Shown here in pieces: positions 1-7,508 of a stretch of 21,554 bases of DNA. Source of the DNA: an uncultured Muribaculaceae bacterium (GTDB lineage: Bacteria; Bacteroidota; Bacteroidia; Bacteroidales; Muribaculaceae). Numbering within the stretch: the first letter of the stretch is position 1; each line of letters starts with the position of its first letter. The DNA is taken from positions 1 through 21,554 of the forward strand of contig CAJUHX010000033.1 of the NCBI GenBank assembly GCA_910586455.1, written 5' to 3'. The notes under the pieces were generated by a model that made no database searches, was not told the origin of the DNA, and saw only the letters and a list, made by a program, of their open reading frames with translations. Position numbers and translations under genes: made by a program.

Positions 1-1941
1 AAAATCGACAACCGTACCTTGGCCGTCACCGAGATACCATACGGCAAAACCACCGGAGCCGTAATAGATTCAATACTCAAGGCATTTGAAAAAGGCAAAA
101 TCAAAATCCGCAAGGTCGAGGACAATACCGCCGAGCACGCATGCATAGTGGTGCATCTGCTGCCCGGAACGTCGAGCGACAAAACCATCGACGCCCTCTA
201 CGCCTTTACCGATTGCGAGGAGAGTATTTCGCCCAACTGCTGCGTGATTTCGGAAAAGAAACCGCACTTTCTGGGTGTGAGCGACGTGTTGCGCCACAGC
301 GCCGACCGTACGCGCGACATCTTCCGCCGAGAACTGGAAATCAAGCTTGGCGAACTGCGCGAACGCCTGTTCTACGCCTCGCTCGAGCGTATATTCATAG
401 AAAACCGCATTTACAAGGACAAGGAATACGAAACCGCTGCAAATATCGATGTGGCCGTAGAGCATATTGCCCGACGCCTTGAACCACTGACAGCCGACTT
501 TATCCGTCCTGTAACCCGCGACGACATACTGCGGCTTGTGGAGATAAAGATGAAACGCATTTTCCGTTTCAGCAGCGACGAGGCGGAGAACCTCATAGCA
601 CGCCTCAACCAGCAGATACAGGATGTACTTGACGACCTTGACCACCTTACCGAATACACCATACGCTGGTATAAGACTCTGAAAGAAAAATACGGCGAAG
701 CATATCCGCGCCGCACACAGATACGCAGTTTCGACACCATCCAGGCGGCTACAGTTGCCGAAGCCAACGAAAAACTGTACATCAACCGTGAGGAAGGCTT
801 CATAGGCACTTCTCTTAAAAAAGACGAGTTTGTGTGCAACTGCTCCATGCTCGACGACATAATCATATTCTATAAAGACGGAAAGTATAAAATAGTAAAG
901 GTCGCCGAGAAACTGTTTGTGGATAAAAATGTGCTTTATGTAAATGTGTTCAAACCCAAGGACACCCGAACCATATACAATGTAATCTATCGCAACGGAC
1001 GCGCCGGCAACTACTATATGAAGCGCTTTGCCGTAACCGGAATAACCCGCGACAAGGAGTACGACCTTACTCCCGGTCTGCCCGGCAGCAAAATCATGTG
1101 GTTCAGCGCCAATCCCAACGGCGAGGCCGAGGTGGTGAAGGTGATACTCAAACCAAAGGCAAGACTGAAAAGCCTGCAGATTGATGTCGACTTCGCGCAG
1201 TTGAAGCCCAAAGGCCGAAGCGCGTTGGGCAACCTTGTGACCAAAAACGAGATTCACCGCATGAGCCTCAAGGAGCGGGGCGTATCGACTCTCGGTGGCC
1301 GCGATGTGTGGTTCGACCACGATGTGAAGCGCCTGAACTATGATGGCCGCGGCGAATATCTGGGCGAGTTCCAGCCTCAGGATCTGGTGCTGGTGATATT
1401 GAAAAACGGCGAATACTATACCTCGACATTCGATGCCACCAACCACTACGAGGACAATATACTGCGTATAGAGAAGTTCCGCCCCGACACCGTATGGACT
1501 GCCGTGCTGTTCGATGCCGATCAGGGCTATCCATATCTCAAACGCTTTACGTTCGAGGCTTCGGCCAAGCGTCAGCGCTATCTTGGCGAGAACAGCGACT
1601 CTCGGCTGATTCTTTTTATCGACACTGTCGGTGCGATGCTGAAAGTAAGCTTTGCCGCTCCCGACGATGTCCGCGAACCGATGGTGGTGGATGTTGAGGA
1701 ATTTGTTGCCGTCAAGTCGTTCAAAGCTAAAGGTAAGCGCCTGACTACATACAATCTTGCCGAGGTGGAGGAACTTGAACCCAAGTCGCCGTCAGCCGGT
1801 GACTCGGAAGACGGCGATGAGCCTAATGCCGAGGAAAGCACCGATGGCGAAGAGCGGGAAGACAACGAAGATTCAGAAACCGAAGAAATCTCCGACGAAG
1901 AGCTGCGCGACGATATAATCGGCCAGCAACGTCTGTTCTGA
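1..1941 (+). CDS. parC: DNA topoisomerase IV subunit A (ParC), 3' part; gene enters from the left edge
   Basis: The reading frame is open from base 1 (Lys-Ile-Asp-Asn-Arg-Thr) and the start lies outside the window; a TTG at 19 is internal. About 646 residues are visible. The family is usually near 880-910 residues in Bacteroidetes, so the N-terminal winged-helix region with the catalytic tyrosine is missing here. Visible are the tower/coiled-coil part (roughly residues 100-240) and a beta-pinwheel-like C-terminal domain without a GyrA box, which favours ParC over GyrA. The last 60 residues form a strongly acidic Glu/Asp-rich tail ending in GQQRLF. As an A2B2 enzyme with ParE it would decatenate and relax DNA. 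The stop overlaps the next ATG by one base (TGATG), suggesting translational coupling. Identity is confident from overall sequence character; the ParC versus GyrA split is a family-based judgement. Confidence 0.9.
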   Translation, partial: KIDNRTLAVTEIPYGKTTGAVIDSILKAFEKGKIKIRKVEDNTAEHACIVVHLLPGTSSDKTIDALYAFTDCEESISPNCCVISEKKPHFLGVSDVLRHSADRTRDIFRRELEIKLGELRERLFYASLERIFIENRIYKDKEYETAANIDVAVEHIARRLEPLTADFIRPVTRDDILRLVEIKMKRIFRFSSDEAENLIARLNQQIQDVLDDLDHLTEYTIRWYKTLKEKYGEAYPRRTQIRSFDTIQAATVAEANEKLYINREEGFIGTSLKKDEFVCNCSMLDDIIIFYKDGKYKIVKVAEKLFVDKNVLYVNVFKPKDTRTIYNVIYRNGRAGNYYMKRFAVTGITRDKEYDLTPGLPGSKIMWFSANPNGEAEVVKVILKPKARLKSLQIDVDFAQLKPKGRSALGNLVTKNEIHRMSLKERGVSTLGGRDVWFDHDVKRLNYDGRGEYLGEFQPQDLVLVILKNGEYYTSTFDATNHYEDNILRIEKFRPDTVWTAVLFDADQGYPYLKRFTFEASAKRQRYLGENSDSRLILFIDTVGAMLKVSFAAPDDVREPMVVDVEEFVAVKSFKAKGKRLTTYNLAEVEELEPKSPSAGDSEDGDEPNAEESTDGEEREDNEDSETEEISDEELRDDIIGQQRLF

Positions 1942-2798
1942 TGAAACTGAAAAAGACAATACTTGGCGCCGTGGCCGCACTCAGTGCAGGCCTCGGCGCT
2001 TTCGCGCAGAATGAAGCCGTGCTGCGGCCGGTAACGTCGGTATATACTGTAGAAGCCGGCAGCTCGTATCTGTGCGACACATACATGACTCCGCTTAAAT
2101 ATGGCGGCTGGCAGATGGCTCTTGGATACGAACGCTGGCAGGCAATGCGCTTCGACCCCGAAAACTGGGTGATGAACCTTGGCGGCAGACTTAGTGTGGA
2201 CCGAACCCTCAATCCGGCACGCAATGCTGTGATGTGGGGGCTGGATTTGCGCCTCGACTGGGCTATGATGCGCCGTTTCGATATCGCCTCGGTTCCGGGT
2301 CTGACTCTTGCAGCCGGCGGCCAGACAACACTCAACGGCGGAGTACTCTATCTGAACCGCAACAGCAACAATCCGGCCTCTGCAAAAGCCGCATGGACAG
2401 TGGGCGTTACCGGTCAGGCCACTTACAGCCTCACATTGGGGCGCCTGCCGGTGGTGCTTGGTTATCGCCCGTCGTTGCCGTTGCTTGGTTGTTTTTTCTC
2501 GCCGGACTACGACGAACTGTATTACGAAATATATCTGGGCAATCATAGCGGACTGGCCCATGTTGCCTGGCCCGGCAGCTTCTTCCGCTTCGACCAGCTG
2601 CTGAGTGCCGACCTCCGCTTCGGAGCCACAGCACTGAGGGTGGGGTACCGCTGCAATATACTTAGTACAAAAGCCTCTAATATAGTCAGCAGGCAAATCA
2701 GCCATTGTATATCGTTGGGTATCAGTGGTGAATGGCTGCCGGTAGACCGCGGCGGCAAGCTGTCGGACGAAGCCCGAATCATTTCAGCCTATTACTGA
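1941..2798 (+). CDS. DUF3316 family exported protein
   Basis: A 285-residue protein with a clear signal peptide (MKLKKTILGAVAALSAGLGAFAQ, cleaved after Ala-Phe-Ala or nearby). The mature part begins with the DUF3316-like pattern T-S-V-Y-T-V-E-A-G-S-S-Y-L-x-D-T-Y-x-x-P-L. Much of it alternates polar and hydrophobic residues with many Tyr, Gly and Trp, consistent with an outer-membrane beta-barrel or periplasmic beta protein; that location is inferred. Function unknown. The ATG overlaps the parC stop by one base, and its own stop overlaps the next start in the same way, so expression is probably tied to both neighbours. From memory, DUF3316 genes often lie beside parC in Bacteroidales, which fits. 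Confidence 0.8.
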   Translation: MKLKKTILGAVAALSAGLGAFAQNEAVLRPVTSVYTVEAGSSYLCDTYMTPLKYGGWQMALGYERWQAMRFDPENWVMNLGGRLSVDRTLNPARNAVMWGLDLRLDWAMMRRFDIASVPGLTLAAGGQTTLNGGVLYLNRNSNNPASAKAAWTVGVTGQATYSLTLGRLPVVLGYRPSLPLLGCFFSPDYDELYYEIYLGNHSGLAHVAWPGSFFRFDQLLSADLRFGATALRVGYRCNILSTKASNIVSRQISHCISLGISGEWLPVDRGGKLSDEARIISAYY

Positions 2799-3844
2799 TG
2801 AAACATCTTGGATATCTGCCATTGGCCATTGCCGTTTCAATAGCGGCAGCCGCATGCCACAGCATAGAAGAGTTCGACAATGGCCTGCAGGGCAATTTCG
2901 ACGCCCTCTGGACAACACTCGACCAGCATTACTGTTTCTTCGAGGAGAAGGGTGTTGACTGGGATTCGGTGTATCGTGAGTACAAGCCCCGCGTGAACGA
3001 CACTATGGACGTATTTGCCTATTTCGACGTATGTGCCGATATGCTCGACGAACTGCGCGACGGCCATGTGAACCTTTCGTCGTCGTTCAAGACCTCATAC
3101 TACCGTAAATGGTGGAGCGACTACCCGCAAAACTACGACGAACGTCTGATTCAGGAACACTACTTCAATTTCGAATACAGCCAGGCCGGAGGACTCACAT
3201 ACGGAATGCTTGCCGACAGCACTATAGGCTATATCCGCTACCCGAGTTTCAGCTACGGAATAGGCGAGGGAACTCTCGACCTTATATTCTATCAGATGCG
3301 CGATTGCCTTGGACTGGTAATTGACATCCGCGACAATGGCGGCGGCAGTCTTACAAACGTGGAAACTCTGGTGAGCCGATTTATCGACCGGCGTATTCTT
3401 GCCGGCGCGATATCGCATAAGAATGGACCGGCACACAATGATTTTTCGGAGCCGTACAAGTTCTTTTACGAACCTAATTACGAACATGTGCGTTGGTTGC
3501 GCCCCATATCCGTGCTCACCAACCGCAGTACATTCAGCGCCGCCAACAACTTTACGGGCATAATGAAAACTCTGCCCATGGTGACTATAGTGGGAGCTAC
3601 GACAGGCGGCGGCAGCGGTATGCCGTTTTCGTCGGAAATACCGTGTGGCTGGGCTGTGCGTATGTCGGGTTCGCGGCTCTACGACCCTCTGGGCCATGAA
3701 ACCGAAACCGGCATCGAGCCTACCGAGGGCTATGCAGTAGACCTTGACCCGGAAGCTGAGGCAAACGGTATTGACAATATGCTTGAAACTGCCATAGAAG
3801 CCATATACCGGTTCTATGACTCGGATTCTGACACAGAAGGCTAA
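2798..3844 (+). CDS. S41 family peptidase lipoprotein (C-terminal processing/tricorn-core type)
   Basis: The start at 2798 is chosen because the ATG overlaps the upstream stop (TGATG) and begins a lipoprotein signal; the frame also opens upstream at 2732, inside the DUF3316 gene, where there is no signal sequence. Product is 348 residues. Lipobox A-A-A-C gives Cys20. An N-terminal helical region carries F-D-A-L-W-T-T-L-D-Q-H-Y, typical of Bacteroidetes S41 peptidases. His90 lies in L-R-D-G-H-V and is the likely general base. D-I-R-D-N-G-G-G at 176-183 is the S41 core motif, and Ser247 in T-F-S-A-A is the likely nucleophile. No clear PDZ domain is visible; the segment between about 95 and 140 could hold a reduced one. 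Expected to sit on the cell envelope and cleave unknown peptides or proteins. Third gene of the parC-DUF3316-S41 overlap chain. Confidence 0.88.
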   Translation: MKHLGYLPLAIAVSIAAAACHSIEEFDNGLQGNFDALWTTLDQHYCFFEEKGVDWDSVYREYKPRVNDTMDVFAYFDVCADMLDELRDGHVNLSSSFKTSYYRKWWSDYPQNYDERLIQEHYFNFEYSQAGGLTYGMLADSTIGYIRYPSFSYGIGEGTLDLIFYQMRDCLGLVIDIRDNGGGSLTNVETLVSRFIDRRILAGAISHKNGPAHNDFSEPYKFFYEPNYEHVRWLRPISVLTNRSTFSAANNFTGIMKTLPMVTIVGATTGGGSGMPFSSEIPCGWAVRMSGSRLYDPLGHETETGIEPTEGYAVDLDPEAEANGIDNMLETAIEAIYRFYDSDSDTEG

Positions 3845-3862
3845 TAAATTATGTAAAAAAAA

Positions 3863-3894
3863 CTTGCGTGGTATTGAAATTATTGTTAAATTTG
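3863..3894 (+). promoter_or_regulatory. Bacteroidetes-type promoter for the small membrane protein gene
   Basis: A -33-like CTTG at 3863-3866 is separated by 20 bases from a perfect -7 TAAATTTG at 3887-3894. The predicted transcription start near 3901 leaves a leader of about 23 nt before the ATG at 3924. It rules out a start upstream at 3816. Match is by eye to the published TTTG-N19-21-TAnnTTTG consensus. Confidence 0.6.
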
Positions 3895-3923
3895 TGCCAA
3901 TCACCATAAACCAATATCACAGT

Positions 3924-4397
3924 ATGAAAAAAATAGTTCTGTTGTTTGCTATGCTGATTGCCTTTGGTGTCAATCAGGCATACGCCAAGATTCCCGTAGT
4001 TTACGGTACTCACGAAAAGCTTAACGAGATTGCAAAACTACCATCGAATTACGATGATGAAGACGGCAGTTACAGCCTTGCCTACAAATACACAATGGCT
4101 CATCTGTTCTGGATTCCTCTGTGGCAGACCGATGAAGGAAAAGTCGTGGCAATACTTCAGGGCGATGACGAAACCTGGTATGACATTGATGATGTGCTTA
4201 GCCAGACCGAGCTTCGTGCGGAAATCCTGTCAGACGCAGGTGTGAAAGATATTTCCGAACTCCAGAAGATGCCTTTCTGGGATGCTTGGGGAGGTAAACT
4301 TCTTGTGGGAGGTATTCTGTTAGTCATTATTCTTGGCGTGGTTATGGGCCGTTCAGGCAAAGACGAGAAAGCCGAGCCGGTGGCAGAAAAAGAATAA
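3924..4397 (+). CDS. Small exported membrane-anchored protein of unknown function
   Basis: Start 3924 (MKKIVLLF...) is preferred because it begins a signal peptide (residues 1-21, ending A-Y-A) and lies just after a good promoter; the frame also opens at 3816 within the preceding gene. The product has 157 residues. Between the signal and a second hydrophobic segment (about 124-141, G-G-K-L-L-V-G-G-I-L-L-V-I-I-L) lies a roughly 100-residue domain rich in Asp, Glu and aromatic residues (L-F-W-I-P-L-W; D-D-E-T-W-Y-D-I-D-D). The tail after the segment is short and charged (K-D-E-K-A-E-P-V-A-E-K-E). The predicted topology is an exported domain held by a C-terminal anchor. I do not recognise the family. 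It appears to be a single-gene transcription unit ended by the hairpin at 4416-4474. Confidence 0.75.
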   Translation: MKKIVLLFAMLIAFGVNQAYAKIPVVYGTHEKLNEIAKLPSNYDDEDGSYSLAYKYTMAHLFWIPLWQTDEGKVVAILQGDDETWYDIDDVLSQTELRAEILSDAGVKDISELQKMPFWDAWGGKLLVGGILLVIILGVVMGRSGKDEKAEPVAEKE

Positions 4398-4415
4398 ACG
4401 CTCCTAAGAGTTGGC

Positions 4416-4474
4416 TCAAAACAAAGCACCTGCCGGATATGAATGCTACATATCCGGCAGGTGCTTTGTTTTGA
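4416..4474. terminator. Perfect 26-bp hairpin, bidirectional terminator between convergent genes
   Basis: The arms 4416-4441 and 4449-4474 are exact reverse complements enclosing the 7-nt loop AATGCTA. The core is GC-rich (GCACCTGCCGG) and the outer part has A-rich and T-rich flanks (CAAAACAAAG / CTTTGTTTTG), giving a T-rich 3' end on either strand. It lies between the + gene ending at 4397 and the - gene fldA ending at 4482, so it can serve both. The position and symmetry support terminator function; a mobile repeat cannot be excluded without a genome-wide search. Confidence 0.85.
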
Positions 4475-4481
4475 ATATTAC

Positions 4482-4976
4482 CTACTGTTTCAAAGTCTTT
4501 ACCCACTCGGCTATGCGGGTGTCGGTGAGGTCGGGGCGGTTTACTTCGTCGAGCATGAGCCCTACGATTCTGCCGTCGATGTCGGCGGAGCTGCCTTTGA
4601 AGTCATAGCCTTCGGCATTGAAATCGCCTATGAAGCGTGCGCCGGTATCTTTGAGCTTGTGGTATATATTGCCTATTGCGTTGTTGAAGGTATCGGACAT
4701 CGACTCGTCGCCACAGCCGAACAAGGCTAAGCTGTGGCCCTTGAGGTCGAGCGCCGCGGCTCCGGCAAGGAAGTCGTAGAAGTCGCTCTGTACCTGTCCG
4801 TTGTCCCAAGTAGAGGAGCCTATAATATCCAGCTCGTAATCGCCCAATACCGATGGAGCTGTGTTGACCACGTTGTGGATATCGGCATCGGCCACGCCGA
4901 GTGCCATGGCTATACGGCGAGCCACACCGGCGGTGGTGCCGGTGGTGGAGCCGTAGAATATACCTGTTTTTTTCAT
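4482..4976 (-). CDS. fldA: Flavodoxin (long-chain type)
   Basis: A 164-residue cytoplasmic electron carrier binding FMN. The phosphate loop is I-F-Y-G-S-T-T-G-T-T (residues 6-15), followed by G-S-S-T-W-D-N-G (53-60) with Trp57 as one FMN-stacking residue, and F-G-C-G-D-E-S-M-S-D-T-F (86-97). At the place where many flavodoxins have the second stacking residue, Tyr, I read Met93. Length fits long-chain flavodoxins (about 160-175). It would serve low-potential electron transfer, for example replacing ferredoxin when iron is short (family knowledge). It starts 24 nt after the rprY stop with no visible promoter between, so it is probably the last gene of an rprX-rprY-fldA operon, ending at the 4416-4474 hairpin. 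Confidence 0.92.
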   Translation of the reverse strand: MKKTGIFYGSTTGTTAGVARRIAMALGVADADIHNVVNTAPSVLGDYELDIIGSSTWDNGQVQSDFYDFLAGAAALDLKGHSLALFGCGDESMSDTFNNAIGNIYHKLKDTGARFIGDFNAEGYDFKGSSADIDGRIVGLMLDEVNRPDLTDTRIAEWVKTLKQ

Positions 4977-5000
4977 AATCCGGAGAGAGTTTGGTTGATG

Positions 5001-5702
5001 TTATTTTTCGGGTACGGGAGCTATGAGTTTGTAGCCTTTGCCGTGGATGTTGATGATTTCGATCGAGGGGTCATCTTTGAGGTGTTTGCGCAGCTTGGTG
5101 ATGTAGACGTCCATTGAGCGGGCGTTGAAGTAGTTGTCGTCAATCCAGATAGTCTTGAGGGCGAAATTACGTTCGAGAATCTCGTTTACATGTGCGCAGA
5201 GCAGGCTCAGGAGTTCGCTTTCCTTGGTGGTGAGCTTTGTTACCTTGTCGTCGATCATAAGCACCTGCTTCTGAGTGTCGAAGGTGAACTTGCCAATCTT
5301 GTACATGGTTATTTCCTTGCCTTTCTTGCCCTTGACACGGCGCAGAATGGCCTCGATACGGAACACCAGTTCTTCCATTGAGAACGGTTTGGTGATATAG
5401 TCGTCGGCACCAATCTTGAATCCCTCGAGAATATCATCCTTGAGCGACTTGGCGGTGAGGAATATGATGGGTACTTCGGAGTTCACAGTACGGATTTCCT
5501 GTGCAAGAGTGAAGCCGTCTTTCTTGGGCATCATCACGTCGAGTACACAGATGTCGTATTTGCCTTTGAGGAAGGCTTTGTACCCGCTGTCGCCATCGGC
5601 GAAGAGGTCGGCATTGAAGCCTTTGGCCTGAAGATATTCTCTCAGGAGCATGCCAAGATTCTCGTCATCTTCGCAAAGCAGTATACGCATACGTTCTTCC
5701 AT
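5001..5702 (-). CDS. rprY: OmpR-family response regulator, RprY-like
   Basis: A 233-residue protein. The receiver domain (about 5-120) has acidic Glu11-Asp12-Asp13, the phosphoacceptor Asp55 in C-V-L-D-V-M-M-P, and the conserved Lys in D-D-Y-I-T-K-P-F. The DNA-binding winged helix covers about 135-230 and includes L-T-T-K-E-S-E-L-L and the recognition region N-A-R-S-M-D-V-Y-I-T-K-L-R-K-H-L. The sequence is very close to what I remember of Bacteroides fragilis RprY, including E-D-D-E-N-L-G-M-L-L-R-E-Y-L. It starts 36 nt after the kinase stop and is followed 24 nt later by the flavodoxin gene. The next Met (residue 5) is an alternative start. Confidence 0.93.
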   Translation of the reverse strand: MEERMRILLCEDDENLGMLLREYLQAKGFNADLFADGDSGYKAFLKGKYDICVLDVMMPKKDGFTLAQEIRTVNSEVPIIFLTAKSLKDDILEGFKIGADDYITKPFSMEELVFRIEAILRRVKGKKGKEITMYKIGKFTFDTQKQVLMIDDKVTKLTTKESELLSLLCAHVNEILERNFALKTIWIDDNYFNARSMDVYITKLRKHLKDDPSIEIINIHGKGYKLIAPVPEK

Positions 5703-5738
5703 AATTGTAAATTTTATAGGAGTTTATACTTGATTATT

Positions 5739-7271
5739 TTATTCTTTAAGCAACGGAAGCACAATTATGAAGCGGGTACCCACGCCGGGTTCCGATTCCA
5801 CGCTTATGGTGCCGTTGAGTTCGGTTATCATCTTCTTTACGTAGGCCAGACCGAGTCCGAAGCCTTTCACGTCGTGGCGGTTGCCCGTCGACACGCGGTA
5901 GAATTTCTCAAATATCTTTTTGAGGTCGTCCTTGCGTATGCCAATGCCGTTGTCGGCAATTATTATCTGCAGGCGGTCTTCGCCCAGGTCGCGGCTGCTT
6001 ACGGTAAGTTGCAGGGGTTCTTCTTCGCGGCGGTATTTCACAGCGTTGTCGAGCAGATTGAATACCACGTTAGTGAAGTGCATCTCGTCGACATTTACTA
6101 TGGCGTCCATGGCATCGAGGTGCGAGCTTATTTTGCCGCCGTATTTCTCTACTTTGAGTTTGAAAGTATTTACAATGTTGTAGAGGGCGAGGTTGGCATC
6201 GACTTCCTGCAGCTTCAGGGTGGCCTTCTGGCGTTCGAACATCGACATCTGCAGCACTTTCTCCACCTGGAAGCGCAGGCGCTTGGTTTCGTCGTTTATC
6301 ACGGTGGATATCTGCTGGAGCATGGCGGGCGATTTGCGTACCGAGGCATCGTTGAGCATCTGGGCCGCAAGCGATATCGACGAAATTGGCGTCTTGAATT
6401 CGTGGGTCATGTTGTTGATGAAGTCGTTTTTCATCTCGGTGAGTTTCTTTTGCCTGAAAGCCACCACAATGGTGAACACAAACACCACCAGCAGTATCAG
6501 GGTGAATGCCATTGATGGCACAAGGAACGAAATCGACGAGTAGATGTAGTCGCGCTTTGTGGGGAAGTAGACTTTGAGGGCGTAGTGGGCGTTTGCAGGG
6601 TCGTTGTGGAACAGGCGCTGGATAAACATGTTGTCGCTGTCGTCGGCGGTAGGCGCATAGCTTGTCGAACGGTACACGTATTTTCCGCCGGGTGCCACAA
6701 GGGCGAACTCGAATGGCACTTTCAGGCCCAGGGTGTCGAGTTCCTGACGGAGGTAGCGGCGTACTACGGCCGAGTCTGCACGGAGTTCGATAGGGCGCTC
6801 AGAGGCCGAACTGAGAATGTTCAGTATCACATCGTCGAGCAGGCTGCGCTGATACAGATAGTTCGAGCGATAGGTCTGCTGCACGTTCTTGAAGCGGTCG
6901 ACTGTCATGCTTGCATCGGGCTGCAGTCGCGAAATTTCGGTTATGTTGCCCTGAATGGTGAGGTCGGCTTCCAGACCGTTGGCGGTGGTGAAGGAATACT
7001 TCATGCCGCCGAGCTGGGGCACCGGGTTGCCGGGATACTGGGCATACAGCGACGATGACTCAATTGAACTGACGTCCTCTTCCAGAAAGTGGCGGGTTTC
7101 GTCCTGCTCAAGCCGCTGGGCTACTGCAATCATACTCTTGCGAGCTCCCTCGGTGAACTGCTCGTAGCGCATTTCGGCCATGTTTTTCATGTACATAATC
7201 TGCATGAAAAGCAAGCCAAGAAATACCACGGCCATAAGTATAGTCAATATCCAGATAGTATGCTTCTTCAT
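5739..7271 (-). CDS. rprX: Sensor histidine kinase, RprX-like
   Basis: A 510-residue inner-membrane sensor. Membrane segments are at about 5-27 and 246-272; the roughly 218 residues between them form an exported sensing domain with no family I recognise. The dimerisation/phosphoacceptor helix has N-N-M-T-H-E-F-K-T-P with His290. The ATPase domain follows with the N box V-F-N-L-L-D-N-A-V-K-Y, G1 A-D-N-G-I-G-I, the F box F-E-K-F-Y-R-V and G2 G-F-G-L-G-L-A-Y-V. All kinase motifs look intact. It is the first gene of the operon with rprY and fldA. A promoter match and a short palindrome lie in its leader. Confidence 0.92.
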   Translation of the reverse strand: MKKHTIWILTILMAVVFLGLLFMQIMYMKNMAEMRYEQFTEGARKSMIAVAQRLEQDETRHFLEEDVSSIESSSLYAQYPGNPVPQLGGMKYSFTTANGLEADLTIQGNITEISRLQPDASMTVDRFKNVQQTYRSNYLYQRSLLDDVILNILSSASERPIELRADSAVVRRYLRQELDTLGLKVPFEFALVAPGGKYVYRSTSYAPTADDSDNMFIQRLFHNDPANAHYALKVYFPTKRDYIYSSISFLVPSMAFTLILLVVFVFTIVVAFRQKKLTEMKNDFINNMTHEFKTPISSISLAAQMLNDASVRKSPAMLQQISTVINDETKRLRFQVEKVLQMSMFERQKATLKLQEVDANLALYNIVNTFKLKVEKYGGKISSHLDAMDAIVNVDEMHFTNVVFNLLDNAVKYRREEEPLQLTVSSRDLGEDRLQIIIADNGIGIRKDDLKKIFEKFYRVSTGNRHDVKGFGLGLAYVKKMITELNGTISVESEPGVGTRFIIVLPLLKE

Positions 7272-7292
7272 TTATGTGCTGTAAGGGTATAT

Positions 7293-7307
7293 GGTTAAAA
7301 CTTAACC
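7293..7307. promoter_or_regulatory. Perfect palindrome GGTTAA-N3-TTAACC in the rprX leader
   Basis: GGTTAA at 7293-7298 and TTAACC at 7302-7307 are exact inverted repeats with spacer AAC, centred about 29 bases upstream of the rprX ATG. A second GTTAAC core occurs just beyond it (7316-7321). Two-component operons are often autoregulated, so it may be a binding site for RprY or another dimeric regulator. The dyad is seen; its function is inferred. Confidence 0.35.
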
Positions 7308-7408
7308 TTTATTATGTTAACAACTTAGACTGATTTATGTTTTAAGGCTTGTTCAAGATTATCAAATTATGTTTACTTGTTACAAACCGCACTTTTAACA
7401 CTTCGGCT

Positions 7409-7439
7409 CAAAATTAACATAAAAATGTGAAATCACAAA
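7409..7439 (-). promoter_or_regulatory. Promoter for the rprX-rprY-fldA operon
   Basis: On the minus strand, TTTG (complement of 7436-7439) is followed after 19 bases by TAATTTTG (complement of 7409-7416), a full match to TTTG-N19-21-TAnnTTTG. The predicted start near 7402 gives a leader of about 130 nt before the rprX ATG, unusually long for this group, which leaves room for leader regulation. Confidence 0.6.
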
Positions 7440-7464
7440 ATTTTCAGACCTTTTTTTGTGATTT
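7430..7464. promoter_or_regulatory. AT-rich inverted repeat overlapping the rprX -33 box
   Basis: AAATCACAAAA at 7430-7440 and TTTTGTGATTT at 7454-7464 are exact 11-bp inverted repeats with a 13-nt spacer. The dyad lies about 45 bases beyond the nhaA stop and covers the rprX -33 element. It may be an AT-rich terminator for nhaA, an operator for the rprX promoter, or both. No strong T-run follows on the minus strand, so the terminator reading is weak. Confidence 0.4.
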
Positions 7465-7508
7465 TCAGCAAAAAAAGAAGTTGTCGCGCGCCGTACCCAG
7501 GCGAGAAG

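Noticed and set aside
70..1446. 458-codon open frame opposite parC
   Set aside because: It lies wholly antisense to parC and its translation is a low-complexity mirror (His/Val/Ala-rich) without domains; a shadow of high-GC codons.
1578..2705. 375-codon - frame across parC and DUF3316
   Set aside because: It spans the junction of two clear + genes and has no family features.
3816..3923. Longer N terminus for the small membrane protein
   Set aside because: It overlaps the peptidase gene, precedes the promoter and would bury the signal peptide.
5730..6515. 261-codon + frame opposite rprX
   Set aside because: Antisense to the kinase domain, whose motifs are intact; no recognisable domain in the + frame.
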